From: Bacteroidia bacterium
GTDB taxonomy: Bacteria > Bacteroidota > Bacteroidia > Chitinophagales > UBA2359
Reading direction: 5' to 3'
Length of the DNA stretch: 64,000 nucleotides
Assembly (NCBI GenBank): GCA_030427245.1
Contig: JAUHXA010000004.1
Coordinates: 124,001-188,000, forward strand
The notes under the pieces were generated by a model, which was not told the origin of the DNA, ran no database searches, and saw only the letters and a list, made by a program, of their open reading frames with translations. Position 1 is the first letter of the stretch. Each line of letters opens with the position of its first letter. This document shows, in pieces, positions 1-8,469 of this stretch. Both the position numbers and the translations under genes were made by a program.

Positions 1-1114
1 GATCCAATCCTGCACCAATTGCTATTTGAAAATGATTACCGAGTGATTGATAGGTTTTTTTGATGATGTCGAGTGAAGGATAGCGGTTTTCAAGTTGTTC
101 GTCTAAAGAAAAGATATCGGCTTTGTGATAAAGCAAAGCGGCATAAGATTTTTTACCATCTCGTCCTGCTCGTCCTGCTTCCTGATAATACGCTTCTAAA
201 CTTTCGGGCAAATCTATATGCACCACAACCCGCACATCGGGTTTGTCTATGCCCATTCCAAAAGCGTTGGTGCAAACAATGATTCGTCTTTGATTTTTGA
301 TCCATTTATCCTGTTTGTCGGAACGTGCTTTGGCATCCAAACCTGCATGATAGAAGTCTGCACTGATGCCATTCTTTTGCAGAAAATAGGCAATGTCTTT
401 GGTCTTTTTGCGGCTGCGGACGTAGACAATTCCTGTGCCCGGCACGTTTTGAAGAATTTGAAGCAGTTTCTTGGTTTTGTCTTCTTCAAAAAAAACGGAA
501 TAGGAAAGATTGGAGCGAGTAAAACTTTTTTCGAATACATGGCCACCTCGAAATGCCAATTTTTCTTGAATGTCTTTTTGGACTTGTTTGGTAGCGGTAG
601 CTGTTAGTGCCAATACAGGAATATCGGGCAGTAGTTCACGAATTTCTGCAATTTGCAAGTAAGGTGGACGAAAATCGTAGCCCCACTGCGAAATACAATG
701 CGCTTCGTCAATTGCCAATAAGCTTACATTAAGTTTGGGAAGACGAGCTTTGAAGAGTTCGGTTTGAAGTCGTTCGGGCGAAAGGTAGAGGAATTTTGTA
801 TTGCCGTAGGCGCAGTTGTCGAGGGTGCGTTCAATTTCGGTTTTGGTCATTCCTGAAAAAATGGCAGAAGCTGAAAGGTTGCGCTTTCGGAGATTATAGA
901 CTTGGTCTTTCATCAACGCAATGAGAGGCGAAATCACCAAACATACTCCATCTTGTGCCATTGCAGGAACTTGAAAGCAGATGGACTTTCCTCCTCCTGT
1001 TGGCATCAAGGCAAGCGTATCGTGACCTTGCAAGACGGAGTTGATGATGTCCTCCTGCAAAGGGCGAAAGGCTGAATAACCCCAATGTTTTTTCAGTATT
1101 TCGTTGATTGTCAA
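1..1114 (-). CDS. recQ: RecQ-family ATP-dependent DNA helicase (3' end beyond window)
   Basis: ATP-dependent 3'-5' DNA helicase of the RecQ family, acting in recombination and fork repair. Translation of the minus strand gives about 371 residues with the RecQ zero motif region (WGYSAFRPLQ, residues 11-20), Walker A TGGGKS (39-44), the DEAH box in AIDEAHCISQWG (about 134-145), the TATAT motif III, and near the window edge the motif VI string QEAGRAGRDG. The RQC and HRDC parts would lie beyond position 1. The frame is closed by a TAA just upstream, leaving a TTG at 1114 as the only start before the core; the next in-frame ATG is 36 codons in, after conserved residues, so TTG is preferred. It is the last gene of a minus-strand run and shows no frameshift in the visible part. 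Confidence 0.93.
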   Translation of the reverse strand, partial: MTINEILKKHWGYSAFRPLQEDIINSVLQGHDTLALMPTGGGKSICFQVPAMAQDGVCLVISPLIALMKDQVYNLRKRNLSASAIFSGMTKTEIERTLDNCAYGNTKFLYLSPERLQTELFKARLPKLNVSLLAIDEAHCISQWGYDFRPPYLQIAEIRELLPDIPVLALTATATKQVQKDIQEKLAFRGGHVFEKSFTRSNLSYSVFFEEDKTKKLLQILQNVPGTGIVYVRSRKKTKDIAYFLQKNGISADFYHAGLDAKARSDKQDKWIKNQRRIIVCTNAFGMGIDKPDVRVVVHIDLPESLEAYYQEAGRAGRDGKKSYAALLYHKADIFSLDEQLENRYPSLDIIKKTYQSLGNHFQIAIGAGLD

Positions 1115-1181
1115 TTTTCTACTTTAGAATTGAAACGGTGTAATTGAAAAATAAACTCAATAAAAATTGTTTTGCGACTTC

Positions 1182-1658
1182 TCATTCTTCAGCCATCAAT
1201 CCTTTGAAGATACTTTTGAAGGTGTTAAATATTTTTATCAAACCACTTTGTTTGTCTTTTGCACAAACTCTCATATCTTCTTTTTTGTTTTCAAAACTCC
1301 TCAATACCTCTTCCGTCATTCGCTCTTGGTCTTTGTCAAGTTCCTCCAATTGTTCGGCATTGAAGCGTTTCTGAAGGTCTTCATATACAGGCATAATGAC
1401 ACACTGACAGCGCAAAGCATCCAATTTTTCGGGATCGCAGTGTTTCGCCATCAATTCATCCATTGTATTGTTTTTAAACATTTGCTCAAGTCCTGGCTCA
1501 ATTACATCTTCAATGCTTCCGCCGAAAAAGAATATATATCCGAATAGCAAAAAGGCTGCAAACAGCACAACCTTAAAAATCGCACCTGCAATTTTGGTGA
1601 AAATCCAAATAGCAACAGCAGCAGCTATCACTAAGAGAATCATTTGTGTAGGTTCCAT
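1182..1658 (-). CDS. Small membrane protein of unknown function
   Basis: I do not recognise a family. The 158-residue product has an N-terminal membrane region with one long or two short hydrophobic segments (about residues 5-45, rich in I, L, V, A, F). A charged, soluble, probably helical tail follows, with four cysteines (KHCDP, RCQC and CAKDK). An earlier in-frame ATG at 1715 would add 19 residues, but starting at 1658 (MEPTQMILLV) puts the hydrophobic segment right at the N-terminus, so I prefer it. It lies 67 bp before recQ and 142 bp after the large membrane protein on the same strand, so co-transcription is possible. The cysteine-rich tail could face either side of the membrane; the sequence does not decide this. 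Confidence 0.7.
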   Translation of the reverse strand: MEPTQMILLVIAAAVAIWIFTKIAGAIFKVVLFAAFLLFGYIFFFGGSIEDVIEPGLEQMFKNNTMDELMAKHCDPEKLDALRCQCVIMPVYEDLQKRFNAEQLEELDKDQERMTEEVLRSFENKKEDMRVCAKDKQSGLIKIFNTFKSIFKGLMAEE

Positions 1659-1800
1659 AAGAGATAGGATTTTAATGAAAGTGTAAAATAAAAATTGAAG
1701 GGATTGCAAGTGCAAAGTTAAGCATTTTTAGAGCCATACTGCAAAAATCTCTTTGCCTTGTAGGTGAGTAAAATTGGAAATTGATTTTTTAAAGTATTCC

Positions 1801-4800
1801 TTATGCCTGCTTATAATAATCCTCTCTTGAAGAAGTCATGTAGTTCTTACCCAACAAACTACGTAGCAATTTGGCGGTATTCTCCAAATCTAGGAAATCG
1901 GGTAATTGTTCCATTCCATACTGTAAAAACGCCAATTTTTCCTTTTTATGTTTGCGGAAAATCTGCTCATCATCCGCAAGTGCAGGGCCGAGGTTGGTTT
2001 CATTACCGTCGAGCAGCCATTGAAGATAATCGTCCAATATTCGCAAGATGTAATCCCATTGATCAAAAATACTTTGTACCAATCCCAAGTCTTGGTGGGC
2101 ATCTTCAATGATTAACAGTTGAATCACTTTTTCCTCCATTGAAGGGCGGGAATCAGCTACTTTTACACTCGGAAAAAGCTTGTCGAATTCTCCTTTTATC
2201 ACCAATTCATTCAGAGGTGAACCGACCATTACATACTGATGCGTTTCAGGGAAAAGTGACCACATCAACTCATTGAGCAACACCGACAAAGTAGCAATCA
2301 CACGAAGCACTTCTTCCTTAGAAAAACTGTCGTCCATTTCGATAGTCAAAATCGCAATACGCCCCAGATGATACTCACGCACAGGGACTTCACGCTCACC
2401 TACTCGTGTATAATTGTAGGCATTGGAGGCAAGGCTGATGCCTGTTTTGAAGCTGAAATACCCTTTGGTAGCCACATCAAAAGTACCCTCGCACAAGTCC
2501 AAGGTCATGCGGCTGCTAGGTTCTTTGTGGTGTGAATTGGTCAAAGGCGGCCGAAGTTTCTGCAATGTCACCTCAAGGTCTGGACGATAAGCAACGATAG
2601 GTTCGGGCGGACGGTGATTGGCTCGCAGTACTCGATTGTTGCGGTCGTAACCTCTGATATTAAAGGGGCGACCATTGAAGGCATGTGTTTGGTCGGGCAA
2701 GTAATTTTGGAAAAGAAGATCGTAAGATGTCACCTGCAAAACGTTTGTCGCTTGATCGGTAATTTGCACATTTCGCAGGAAACTGAGATTGATGTCGTCT
2801 TTGATTTTGGGCTGCAATCGGTATTTGACGATTTCCTTGAACTTGTCGTCTGCTTTGTCGAATTCAAAAACAGTTTTAATAGACAGATAGTTGGATGCCA
2901 CAATATCAATCCGAAAAGCGATTTTGAAGAGTTTGTGAAGTTCTTGTTTGACAAAACGGGCATCTGGATTGATCCAACTCAATTTCTCCAAAATGGCACG
3001 CTCCGAAAGGTCGTGATTGACCATACGCTCCAATAAAGTTCGGGCAACCTCAAAACGACTGATCATTTTGCGAGAGCTCAGTGGATAAATTGGAGTCTTG
3101 ATGAAGTATTCGATATTGTCTGCTAAGTAGGAACGCAGTAAATAAGGCGGCGAAACAACGTGGACAAAGGCTTGGTCTTTTGCATACACTTCCCACTTTT
3201 TGAGGGTTGTTATCAGATTGAAGTCTGTATCCCTCGCCAAAATAAAGCTGTTGTCAAAAGGTTTCATCAAGAAGCTAACCTGTTCATGCCCAACTTCTTG
3301 CACCGCTTTTTGCTTCAATGTGCGAGATGAAACAGGTGTTTGCATCAAACTCCCTGCATTGTTATCGAGTTCTTCGAGGTATTCATAAAAAGGTAATTCT
3401 TGTTGTCCTACCAACTCGATATTTTTCATTTGTTCTCGTCTTGGCAACAATGCCAATACTGCTTCTGCACCCAAAAACATTTCGATGTGACCACTCAAAA
3501 CCTTGTGCTGAAAAAAGCTATCTCCTTCCAATTGCCAACAAATAACAAAGGTCTTACGGGGCATCAAATGACGCATCCGCACTTCTGCCAAGTCCTTTTT
3601 GACATCCAAGTTCCGCATGACCGAAGATTGCAGTGCTTCTCTATAGTTGGAGAGCACAATGCTTTGGATACTCGGAGATTGATCTCGCAATATGCTCAGT
3701 AATATATTGTTGGAGGTCAGTGATTCGGAGAAGATTTCTGTACCATTCAAAAACAAGACGGTTTTCAACTGGTCAAACCATTGATGTGATACGATGTTTT
3801 TTTCCAAAATATCGTCTGCCGAACTCACAATGATACGAGAAGCCAATTCCACATCTTCTACTTTGTTGAAAATTTGCACTTTCCAAAAATCTCTATTGGA
3901 AGTAAGTTTGTAAAACCATTCGTTGATCCATTCGATTATTTCTTGGTGGTATTCCGAATTGGCATAACAGCGCTTTGCAGTCAAAACCAATATATTCTCT
4001 CCATCCATCAATCGCCGCATGAATACGGTGAAAAGAATCGGAGCTGTATGGTCGGTAATTACATCATCAACCAATAAATCACTGCCTTTGGTCAATTCTT
4101 CAATGATATAATAATCATTGATAGTCAGCTTGTAACCCGCATTGATGAGATTTTGGGCTTCAATGATGTTGATTTTTGTAGGCGGATGTAGTTCTACACC
4201 TTTTGCCTTATAGTACCATGCTACCAACACTTTCTCCTCCCAAATTCGCTGGTATTCTTCCCAAAGGTTGTAATAGTCTAAAGGAACTTCTGTTTTGGGT
4301 TTGGTTTCGGGCATGTCTTCGGGGGCTTCTACTCTTGGATGTTGCAGATACCAATATAATTCCAAGGTTATCAAGACTGCAAATCCTACCAATGCTGAAA
4401 AAGAAGGAAAATTCTCATTATACGCTTCTACGATTTTTAAGCCAAAGGTCAATAAAAACAATCCCAGACCAAACCAACGCAAATAACCGAAAAACATCCC
4501 TGGATAGACCCATTCTTTCTTCAATACAGAACCTTGTTTGGGATCTTGTTTGTAGGCTTTTGACCATTTAGGAATAGAAGGAGCTGTTTTTTGTTTGCCT
4601 CTAAAAATACGCCCTCCTTCATTGACAACCAACTTGATAAGTGCAAATACTCCAATCATCAAAAGGGTGTAGACCAACTCAGCATAAGCTTTGAAGCCTT
4701 CAATGTCGTACAATTCCGCATCCAATTCAAAGAAAATATAGACAGAAGTCAACATCCAAAAAATGGAGAGATACACGCACCAATGTTGCCGATAACGTTC

Positions 4801-4878
4801 TCCCATTTTGCGGTTACCAATCAGGAGTAAAATGTATAGGGCAGCAAAGGATATTAGTAAGAAAAAAATGTTTTCCAT
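1801..4878 (-). CDS. Large membrane protein with a degenerate helicase-like region
   Basis: A 1025-residue protein with about five N-terminal membrane segments (near residues 1-20, 35-52, 68-86, 133-150, 160-178), then a long cytosolic part. From about residue 240 the pattern resembles an SF2 helicase with catalytic motifs lost. GSDLLVDDVITDHT (265-278) sits where Walker A is expected but has no GKT. ILVLTAKR (296-303) resembles motif Ia. LKTVLFLNGTEIF (371-383) sits where DEAD/DEAH would be. SIVLSNYRE resembles the SAT strand. A second domain contains VHVVSPPYLLRSYLADN. The last 250 residues have a late section (LLIIEDAHQDLGLVQSI) that recalls DUF1998 without its zinc cysteines. The helicase relationship is inference from order and spacing; no ATPase activity is expected from the visible motifs. 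Function unknown. It is preceded by an M15-type peptidase gene on the same strand. Confidence 0.8.
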   Translation of the reverse strand: MENIFFLLISFAALYILLLIGNRKMGERYRQHWCVYLSIFWMLTSVYIFFELDAELYDIEGFKAYAELVYTLLMIGVFALIKLVVNEGGRIFRGKQKTAPSIPKWSKAYKQDPKQGSVLKKEWVYPGMFFGYLRWFGLGLFLLTFGLKIVEAYNENFPSFSALVGFAVLITLELYWYLQHPRVEAPEDMPETKPKTEVPLDYYNLWEEYQRIWEEKVLVAWYYKAKGVELHPPTKINIIEAQNLINAGYKLTINDYYIIEELTKGSDLLVDDVITDHTAPILFTVFMRRLMDGENILVLTAKRCYANSEYHQEIIEWINEWFYKLTSNRDFWKVQIFNKVEDVELASRIIVSSADDILEKNIVSHQWFDQLKTVLFLNGTEIFSESLTSNNILLSILRDQSPSIQSIVLSNYREALQSSVMRNLDVKKDLAEVRMRHLMPRKTFVICWQLEGDSFFQHKVLSGHIEMFLGAEAVLALLPRREQMKNIELVGQQELPFYEYLEELDNNAGSLMQTPVSSRTLKQKAVQEVGHEQVSFLMKPFDNSFILARDTDFNLITTLKKWEVYAKDQAFVHVVSPPYLLRSYLADNIEYFIKTPIYPLSSRKMISRFEVARTLLERMVNHDLSERAILEKLSWINPDARFVKQELHKLFKIAFRIDIVASNYLSIKTVFEFDKADDKFKEIVKYRLQPKIKDDINLSFLRNVQITDQATNVLQVTSYDLLFQNYLPDQTHAFNGRPFNIRGYDRNNRVLRANHRPPEPIVAYRPDLEVTLQKLRPPLTNSHHKEPSSRMTLDLCEGTFDVATKGYFSFKTGISLASNAYNYTRVGEREVPVREYHLGRIAILTIEMDDSFSKEEVLRVIATLSVLLNELMWSLFPETHQYVMVGSPLNELVIKGEFDKLFPSVKVADSRPSMEEKVIQLLIIEDAHQDLGLVQSIFDQWDYILRILDDYLQWLLDGNETNLGPALADDEQIFRKHKKEKLAFLQYGMEQLPDFLDLENTAKLLRSLLGKNYMTSSREDYYKQA

Positions 4879-5082
4879 ATTGTCTTGTCAGTAAGTTTGG
4901 AATATTTTCAGGATTTTTGGTAATTTACAAATAGGTGAACATTCCCAAAATAAAAATCTAAAATACACCATTTATTCTGTTTCTAAATAGTTTTGAGATG
5001 AAAAACCTGAAATTTGCCTTTTTCATATTCAATACCACCACTTATTCCCCCCTAACTACTCTACTTTAATTCGGTGAGTTTT

Positions 5083-5532
5083 TCATTTATGCCAACGCGC
5101 CCAATAACCTCTACAATCAAAATGTACCATTTGACGACTGAAAAAATTACTTTCTTTTTTATAAGTCCCAATGCCACCTTCGTTTTTGACAATCTGCTCA
5201 TTGAGAATATCGAATACAATGTCGACATCCTCCGCATTTGATTCCCCATCTTTATTGACATCCAATACCACAATATCAATTGCTTCACCATTTAGATGTT
5301 TACTATTTTTGGCAGCATTGCCATATTCATTCAGCCATCCATTGTCCCAAACATACCGTTTGCCGCTGAGGATGAAAAAATTTGGAGTATAATCTTTTTC
5401 TTTTAAGGTTTCCTTTAATTGTTGTAAAAACACTCTCGATTCTTGTTTCACTCCAATAAGTAAATAGGCGTGTAACCAATACAAAAAGATTCCTAAAACA
5501 ATCAATAACAAAAATAAGCGTAGGAATTTCAT
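5083..5532 (-). CDS. Membrane-anchored M15-type D-Ala-D-Ala peptidase-like protein
   Basis: 149 residues with one N-terminal membrane anchor (about 4-26) and an exported domain resembling peptidase M15 (DUF882/VanY-like peptidoglycan peptidases). The zinc-site signature SxHxxGxAxD is present as SKHLNGEAID (77-86; H79 and D86), and the third ligand lies in MVHFDCRG (H137). The domain is short for a full VanY, so it may be a minimal version. An insertion directly after the second ligand, DVNKDGESNAED (91-102), matches a calcium-binding EF-hand/dockerin loop (D1, N3, D5, G6, D12). Likely substrate is the peptidoglycan stem peptide in the periplasm. Downstream on the same strand, 204 bp away, is the pseudo-helicase-like membrane protein. 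Confidence 0.78.
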   Translation of the reverse strand: MKFLRLFLLLIVLGIFLYWLHAYLLIGVKQESRVFLQQLKETLKEKDYTPNFFILSGKRYVWDNGWLNEYGNAAKNSKHLNGEAIDIVVLDVNKDGESNAEDVDIVFDILNEQIVKNEGGIGTYKKESNFFSRQMVHFDCRGYWARWHK

Positions 5533-5866
5533 AGGTGTAGTGTATTTTATTTAAAATATTTTCAAAAAAAACAATTAAAAAAGTGATTTAAAAAACTGAT
5601 GTCCAAACTATTAAGGCAAATCTTAAAAGTTTATTTTTTGTTTTTTTGCATTTTTTTTAAAAAATTTCATCAGGTCATTAAACTTCAATCCCCAATCTGC
5701 ATCCAATATACTGAAACCAACGCAATAAAACTACCGCCATAGTAAAAAACAAACGCTCTTAAAACCTCATGAACACCAACATACTAAAAACTAAAGTCAT
5801 AAAAATCTTCAATTGTAACTAACATTCTAAAGCCATGAAAAAGCATTCTTAAAGCCAAAAATTAAA
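5533..5866. other. Gene-free AT-rich stretch ahead of a tandem repeat array
   Basis: No convincing reading frame. The first half is AT-rich (runs of T and A near 5550-5670) and probably holds the promoter for the M15-type gene on the minus strand. The second half (about 5770-5866) contains short phrases such as aaaccattaaaacc that look like decayed units of the array that follows. Confidence 0.5.
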
Positions 5867-6146
5867 CCTCAAAAACCATTAGAACCTAAATTTTCTTGAA
5901 AATAAGAATTGCCAAACCTCAAAACCATTAAAACCTAAACTTTTGTGAAATAAGAAGCCGCCAAACATTAAACCTCAAAACCATTAAAACCCAAACTTTT
6001 GTGAAATAAGAAATCGCCGAACATTAAACCTCAAAACCATTAGAACCCAAACTTTTGTGAAGTAAGAAATCGCCGAACATTAAACCTCAAAACCATTAGA
6101 ACCCAAACTTTTGTGAAGTAAGAAATCGCCGAACATTAAACCCTAA
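5867..6146. repeat. Tandem repeat array, 56-bp unit, about five copies
   Basis: Units begin with cctcaaaacc at 5917, 5973, 6029, 6085 and (degenerate, ccctaaag) 6141, exactly 56 bp apart. A shorter divergent first copy of 50 bp begins at 5867. The two units starting at 6029 and 6085 are virtually identical, while earlier ones carry substitutions, suggesting recent expansion at one end. The unit is not a multiple of three and has stops in all frames, so it is noncoding. There are no spacers, so it is not a CRISPR array. Confidence 0.9.
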
Positions 6147-6179
6147 AGAATTAGACCATCATTTAAACCTCATGCAAAC

Positions 6180-6214
6180 AAAGCACGCATTGTCAACCCA
6201 CAATGAACGTGCTT
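6180..6214 (-). terminator. Hairpin terminator for the ldcA gene
   Basis: Arms aaagcacg and cgtgcttt enclose a second helix (cattgt/acaatg). Read on the minus strand the hairpin starts 9 nt after the stop codon of ldcA and is followed by tttgttt. It is probably an intrinsic terminator; the T-run is imperfect. Confidence 0.75.
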
Positions 6215-6222
6215 TTTGCATT

Positions 6223-7128
6223 TTAGGGCAAATCTAAAAATGTCAATTCACACCTTTCACCAACCTCTAACTTTGCTTTTCCGCCCATTACCAGAGCCCG
6301 ATTATCGTCTATATGTCCAGCAGGGAAGTTAAAAGCCACAGGATAATTATAGGCCGCAATGTGTTCCTCTATGATATGCAAAGCCGTTTTTCCAAAAGGA
6401 GTTGTGTTGTCACACATTTCGGTCATACCACCAATCAACAAACCCGCTAAATCCTTTAACTTGCCACTACGCTTCAAGTTCATCATCATTCGGTCAATAT
6501 GATACAAATATTCATCTAAATCCTCCAAAAACAGGATTTTACCCGATGTATCAATATCCGAATCACTTCCCATCAAACTGTATAAAATAGACAAATTCCC
6601 TCCAATCACCTGCCCCTCTCCCACTCCTTTTCGGTTCATGGAATGTCCTTCAAAATCATACTTCAATGTCTCTCCAAACAATCCTTTCCGTAAACTCTCC
6701 AAAGCCTCACCACTGTTTTTCTCAAAACTAATCGGCATTGTAGCATGCAAAGTTGCAGTATTGTATTTGGTGTGAATGTGGCTGTGCAGAACTGTCACAT
6801 CACTATAACCTACAATCCATTTAGGATGTTGTTTAAAAATACTAAAATCCACGAGATCAATCATCCTCACCGTTCCATATCCACCCCTTGCACAAAAAAT
6901 TGCTTTGACGTTTTTATCCTTCAATTGTGCTTCAAAATCGGCAGCTCGTTGCTCATCAGTTCCTGCAAATTGATGCAATTTCAAACCAATTGTAGTACCT
7001 AAAATCGGCTTCAATCCCCAGCCATAAAGCACAGGCAAAACCGCCTTCAAATCCGCTTCCGCAAAACTTCGTGCCGTACACACAATCGCTACTTTATCAC
7101 CTTGTTGAAGAAAAGGAGGAATGTTCAT
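6223..7128 (-). CDS. ldcA: LD-carboxypeptidase (peptidase S66)
   Basis: 301 residues, the usual length of the S66 family (LdcA/MccF). LdcA removes the terminal D-Ala from murein tetrapeptides during cytoplasmic peptidoglycan recycling; MccF relatives cleave microcin C-type acyl-adenylates. The nucleophile elbow is GYSD (Ser109), with the expected Glu202 in FLEDLDEY and His272 in PAGHIDDNRA, so the Ser-Glu-His triad is complete. The RGGYGT motif (81-86) is also present. No signal peptide is seen, in line with a cytosolic enzyme. A strong hairpin follows the stop codon. It is transcribed away from the divergent ABC transporter genes. Choosing between LdcA and MccF activity is not possible from sequence alone; recycling is the default. 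Confidence 0.92.
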   Translation of the reverse strand: MNIPPFLQQGDKVAIVCTARSFAEADLKAVLPVLYGWGLKPILGTTIGLKLHQFAGTDEQRAADFEAQLKDKNVKAIFCARGGYGTVRMIDLVDFSIFKQHPKWIVGYSDVTVLHSHIHTKYNTATLHATMPISFEKNSGEALESLRKGLFGETLKYDFEGHSMNRKGVGEGQVIGGNLSILYSLMGSDSDIDTSGKILFLEDLDEYLYHIDRMMMNLKRSGKLKDLAGLLIGGMTEMCDNTTPFGKTALHIIEEHIAAYNYPVAFNFPAGHIDDNRALVMGGKAKLEVGERCELTFLDLP

Positions 7129-7274
7129 ATTACTTCCATTTTAGAAATTTGTAATAAAACTCAAAAATAGCAGCTTTCACAAAGCTCCTCTCCACATTTT
7201 TACATTAATTTGTAACTTTAATGCTATTCTACACTACTAACAGATGGAATGTGTATGTTTACTTCCACAAAAAA

Positions 7275-8156
7275 ATGACAAACCCCTCACTTATGCAACT
7301 AAAAATTCGCAATCTTTCTAAAACCTATGCCAATGGAGTGCAAGCCCTCGATGATGTTTCCCTTGACATAAACAAAGGTATGTTTGGTTTATTAGGGCCA
7401 AACGGTGCAGGTAAATCCACTTTGATGCGCACCATTGCTACTCTACAAGAACCCGATAGCGGTTCTATTCAGTTGGGTGACATTGATGTATTGCAGCAAA
7501 AACACGAACTCCGCAAGACTTTGGGCTATCTACCCCAAGAGTTTGGCGTTTATCCACGAGTCAATCCCGTAGAGTTATTGACACACATGGCAATCCTCAA
7601 AGGAATCTCCAATAAGTCCGAACGCCAAGAACTCATTGAAGCCCTCCTCAATCGCACCAATCTTTGGGACCACCGAAAAAAAGCTATCAGCAGTTTTTCG
7701 GGTGGAATGAAACAGCGTTTTGGCATAGCTCAAGCGCTACTCGGCAATCCTCAATTGATTATCGTAGATGAACCTACGGCGGGTCTTGACCCTGGTGAAC
7801 GCAACAGATTTTACAACCTGCTCTCCGAAATTGGAGAAAATGTAGTGGTCATTCTATCCACTCATATTGTGGAAGATGTGAAGGAACTCTGCGAAAGAAT
7901 GGCGATTATCAATCAAGGCAAACTCCTTTTTACAGGTGCACCTACTGATGCGATTCACGATTTGACGGGTAAAATTTGGGAGAAACGTGTCGAAAAATCT
8001 CAGATGGAAGATTATTACAACAATTATCGGGTGATTTCTGCAACACTCATGGCTGGTAAACCGATGATTCATATCTATAGTGAAACGAATCCTGGGGAAG
8101 GGTTTCAAGCGGTCGAGGCGGATTTGGAGGATGTTTTCTTTTCTTATGTTCTTTAG
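7275..8156 (+). CDS. ABC transporter ATP-binding protein
   Basis: ATPase subunit of an ABC-2 type transporter. Walker A is GPNGAGKST, the signature is FSGGMKQR, Walker B is LIIVDEPTAGLDP, and the switch histidine lies in STHIVED. The product is 293 residues from the ATG at 7275 (MTNPSLMQLKIRNL). An upstream in-frame ATG at 7221 adds 18 residues unlike the family, and an ATG at 7293 is an alternative. The C-terminal 70 residues after the ATPase core are variable. The next gene on the same strand, 313 bp on, encodes two ABC-2 permease halves fused to an M1 peptidase, and the two probably form one transporter. The gap between them carries a duplicated hairpin element. Substrate unknown. Confidence 0.92.
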   Translation: MTNPSLMQLKIRNLSKTYANGVQALDDVSLDINKGMFGLLGPNGAGKSTLMRTIATLQEPDSGSIQLGDIDVLQQKHELRKTLGYLPQEFGVYPRVNPVELLTHMAILKGISNKSERQELIEALLNRTNLWDHRKKAISSFSGGMKQRFGIAQALLGNPQLIIVDEPTAGLDPGERNRFYNLLSEIGENVVVILSTHIVEDVKELCERMAIINQGKLLFTGAPTDAIHDLTGKIWEKRVEKSQMEDYYNNYRVISATLMAGKPMIHIYSETNPGEGFQAVEADLEDVFFSYVL

Positions 8157-8168
8157 ATTTTCTTTTTA

Positions 8169-8430
8169 TCATTTTGAAAAAATCTTGTTGAGAAATATCA
8201 CTGCAATAAAGTAAATTCAAAAGACTTGGATAAATACGAAATCCATTGAAGTGAAGCACAAGATGCTTGCAGCATGACACGATAAGGGACTCTCATTTGT
8301 CATTTTGAAAAAATCTTGTCGAGAAATATCACTGCAATAAATTAAAACCCAAAAATCTGTGAAAGACGAAATTTATTGAAGTCCCTCATAAGATACTTAC
8401 AGTATGACACCATAAAGGGGCTCTCATTTG
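8169..8430 (+). repeat. 131-bp direct repeat, two tandem copies, hairpin-bearing
   Basis: Copies start at 8169 and 8300 with tcattttgaaaaaatcttg and end with ctctcatttg; a third copy starts at 8431 but breaks off after 6-8 bases. Each has a short hairpin near its 3' end: atgct-tgc-agcat (about 8263-8275) and atact-tac-agtat (about 8393-8405). The stem is kept although both strands changed, a covariation that argues for selection on, or origin from, a structured element. It fills the gap between the ABC ATPase and permease genes and shows no reading frame. Its agatgcttgcagcatgaca core resembles palindromic intergenic repeats common in Bacteroidota. Confidence 0.85.
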
Positions 8431-8469
8431 TCATTTCGTTAATAAACAACCACTTAAACACAAAAAAAT

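Noticed and set aside
1801-4878. A working DEAD/DEAH helicase
   Set aside because: Walker A lacks GKT and the DEAD position reads NGTE, so activity cannot be claimed.
5867-6146. Possible CRISPR array
   Set aside because: The 56-bp units are contiguous with no spacers of independent sequence, and no cas genes are near.
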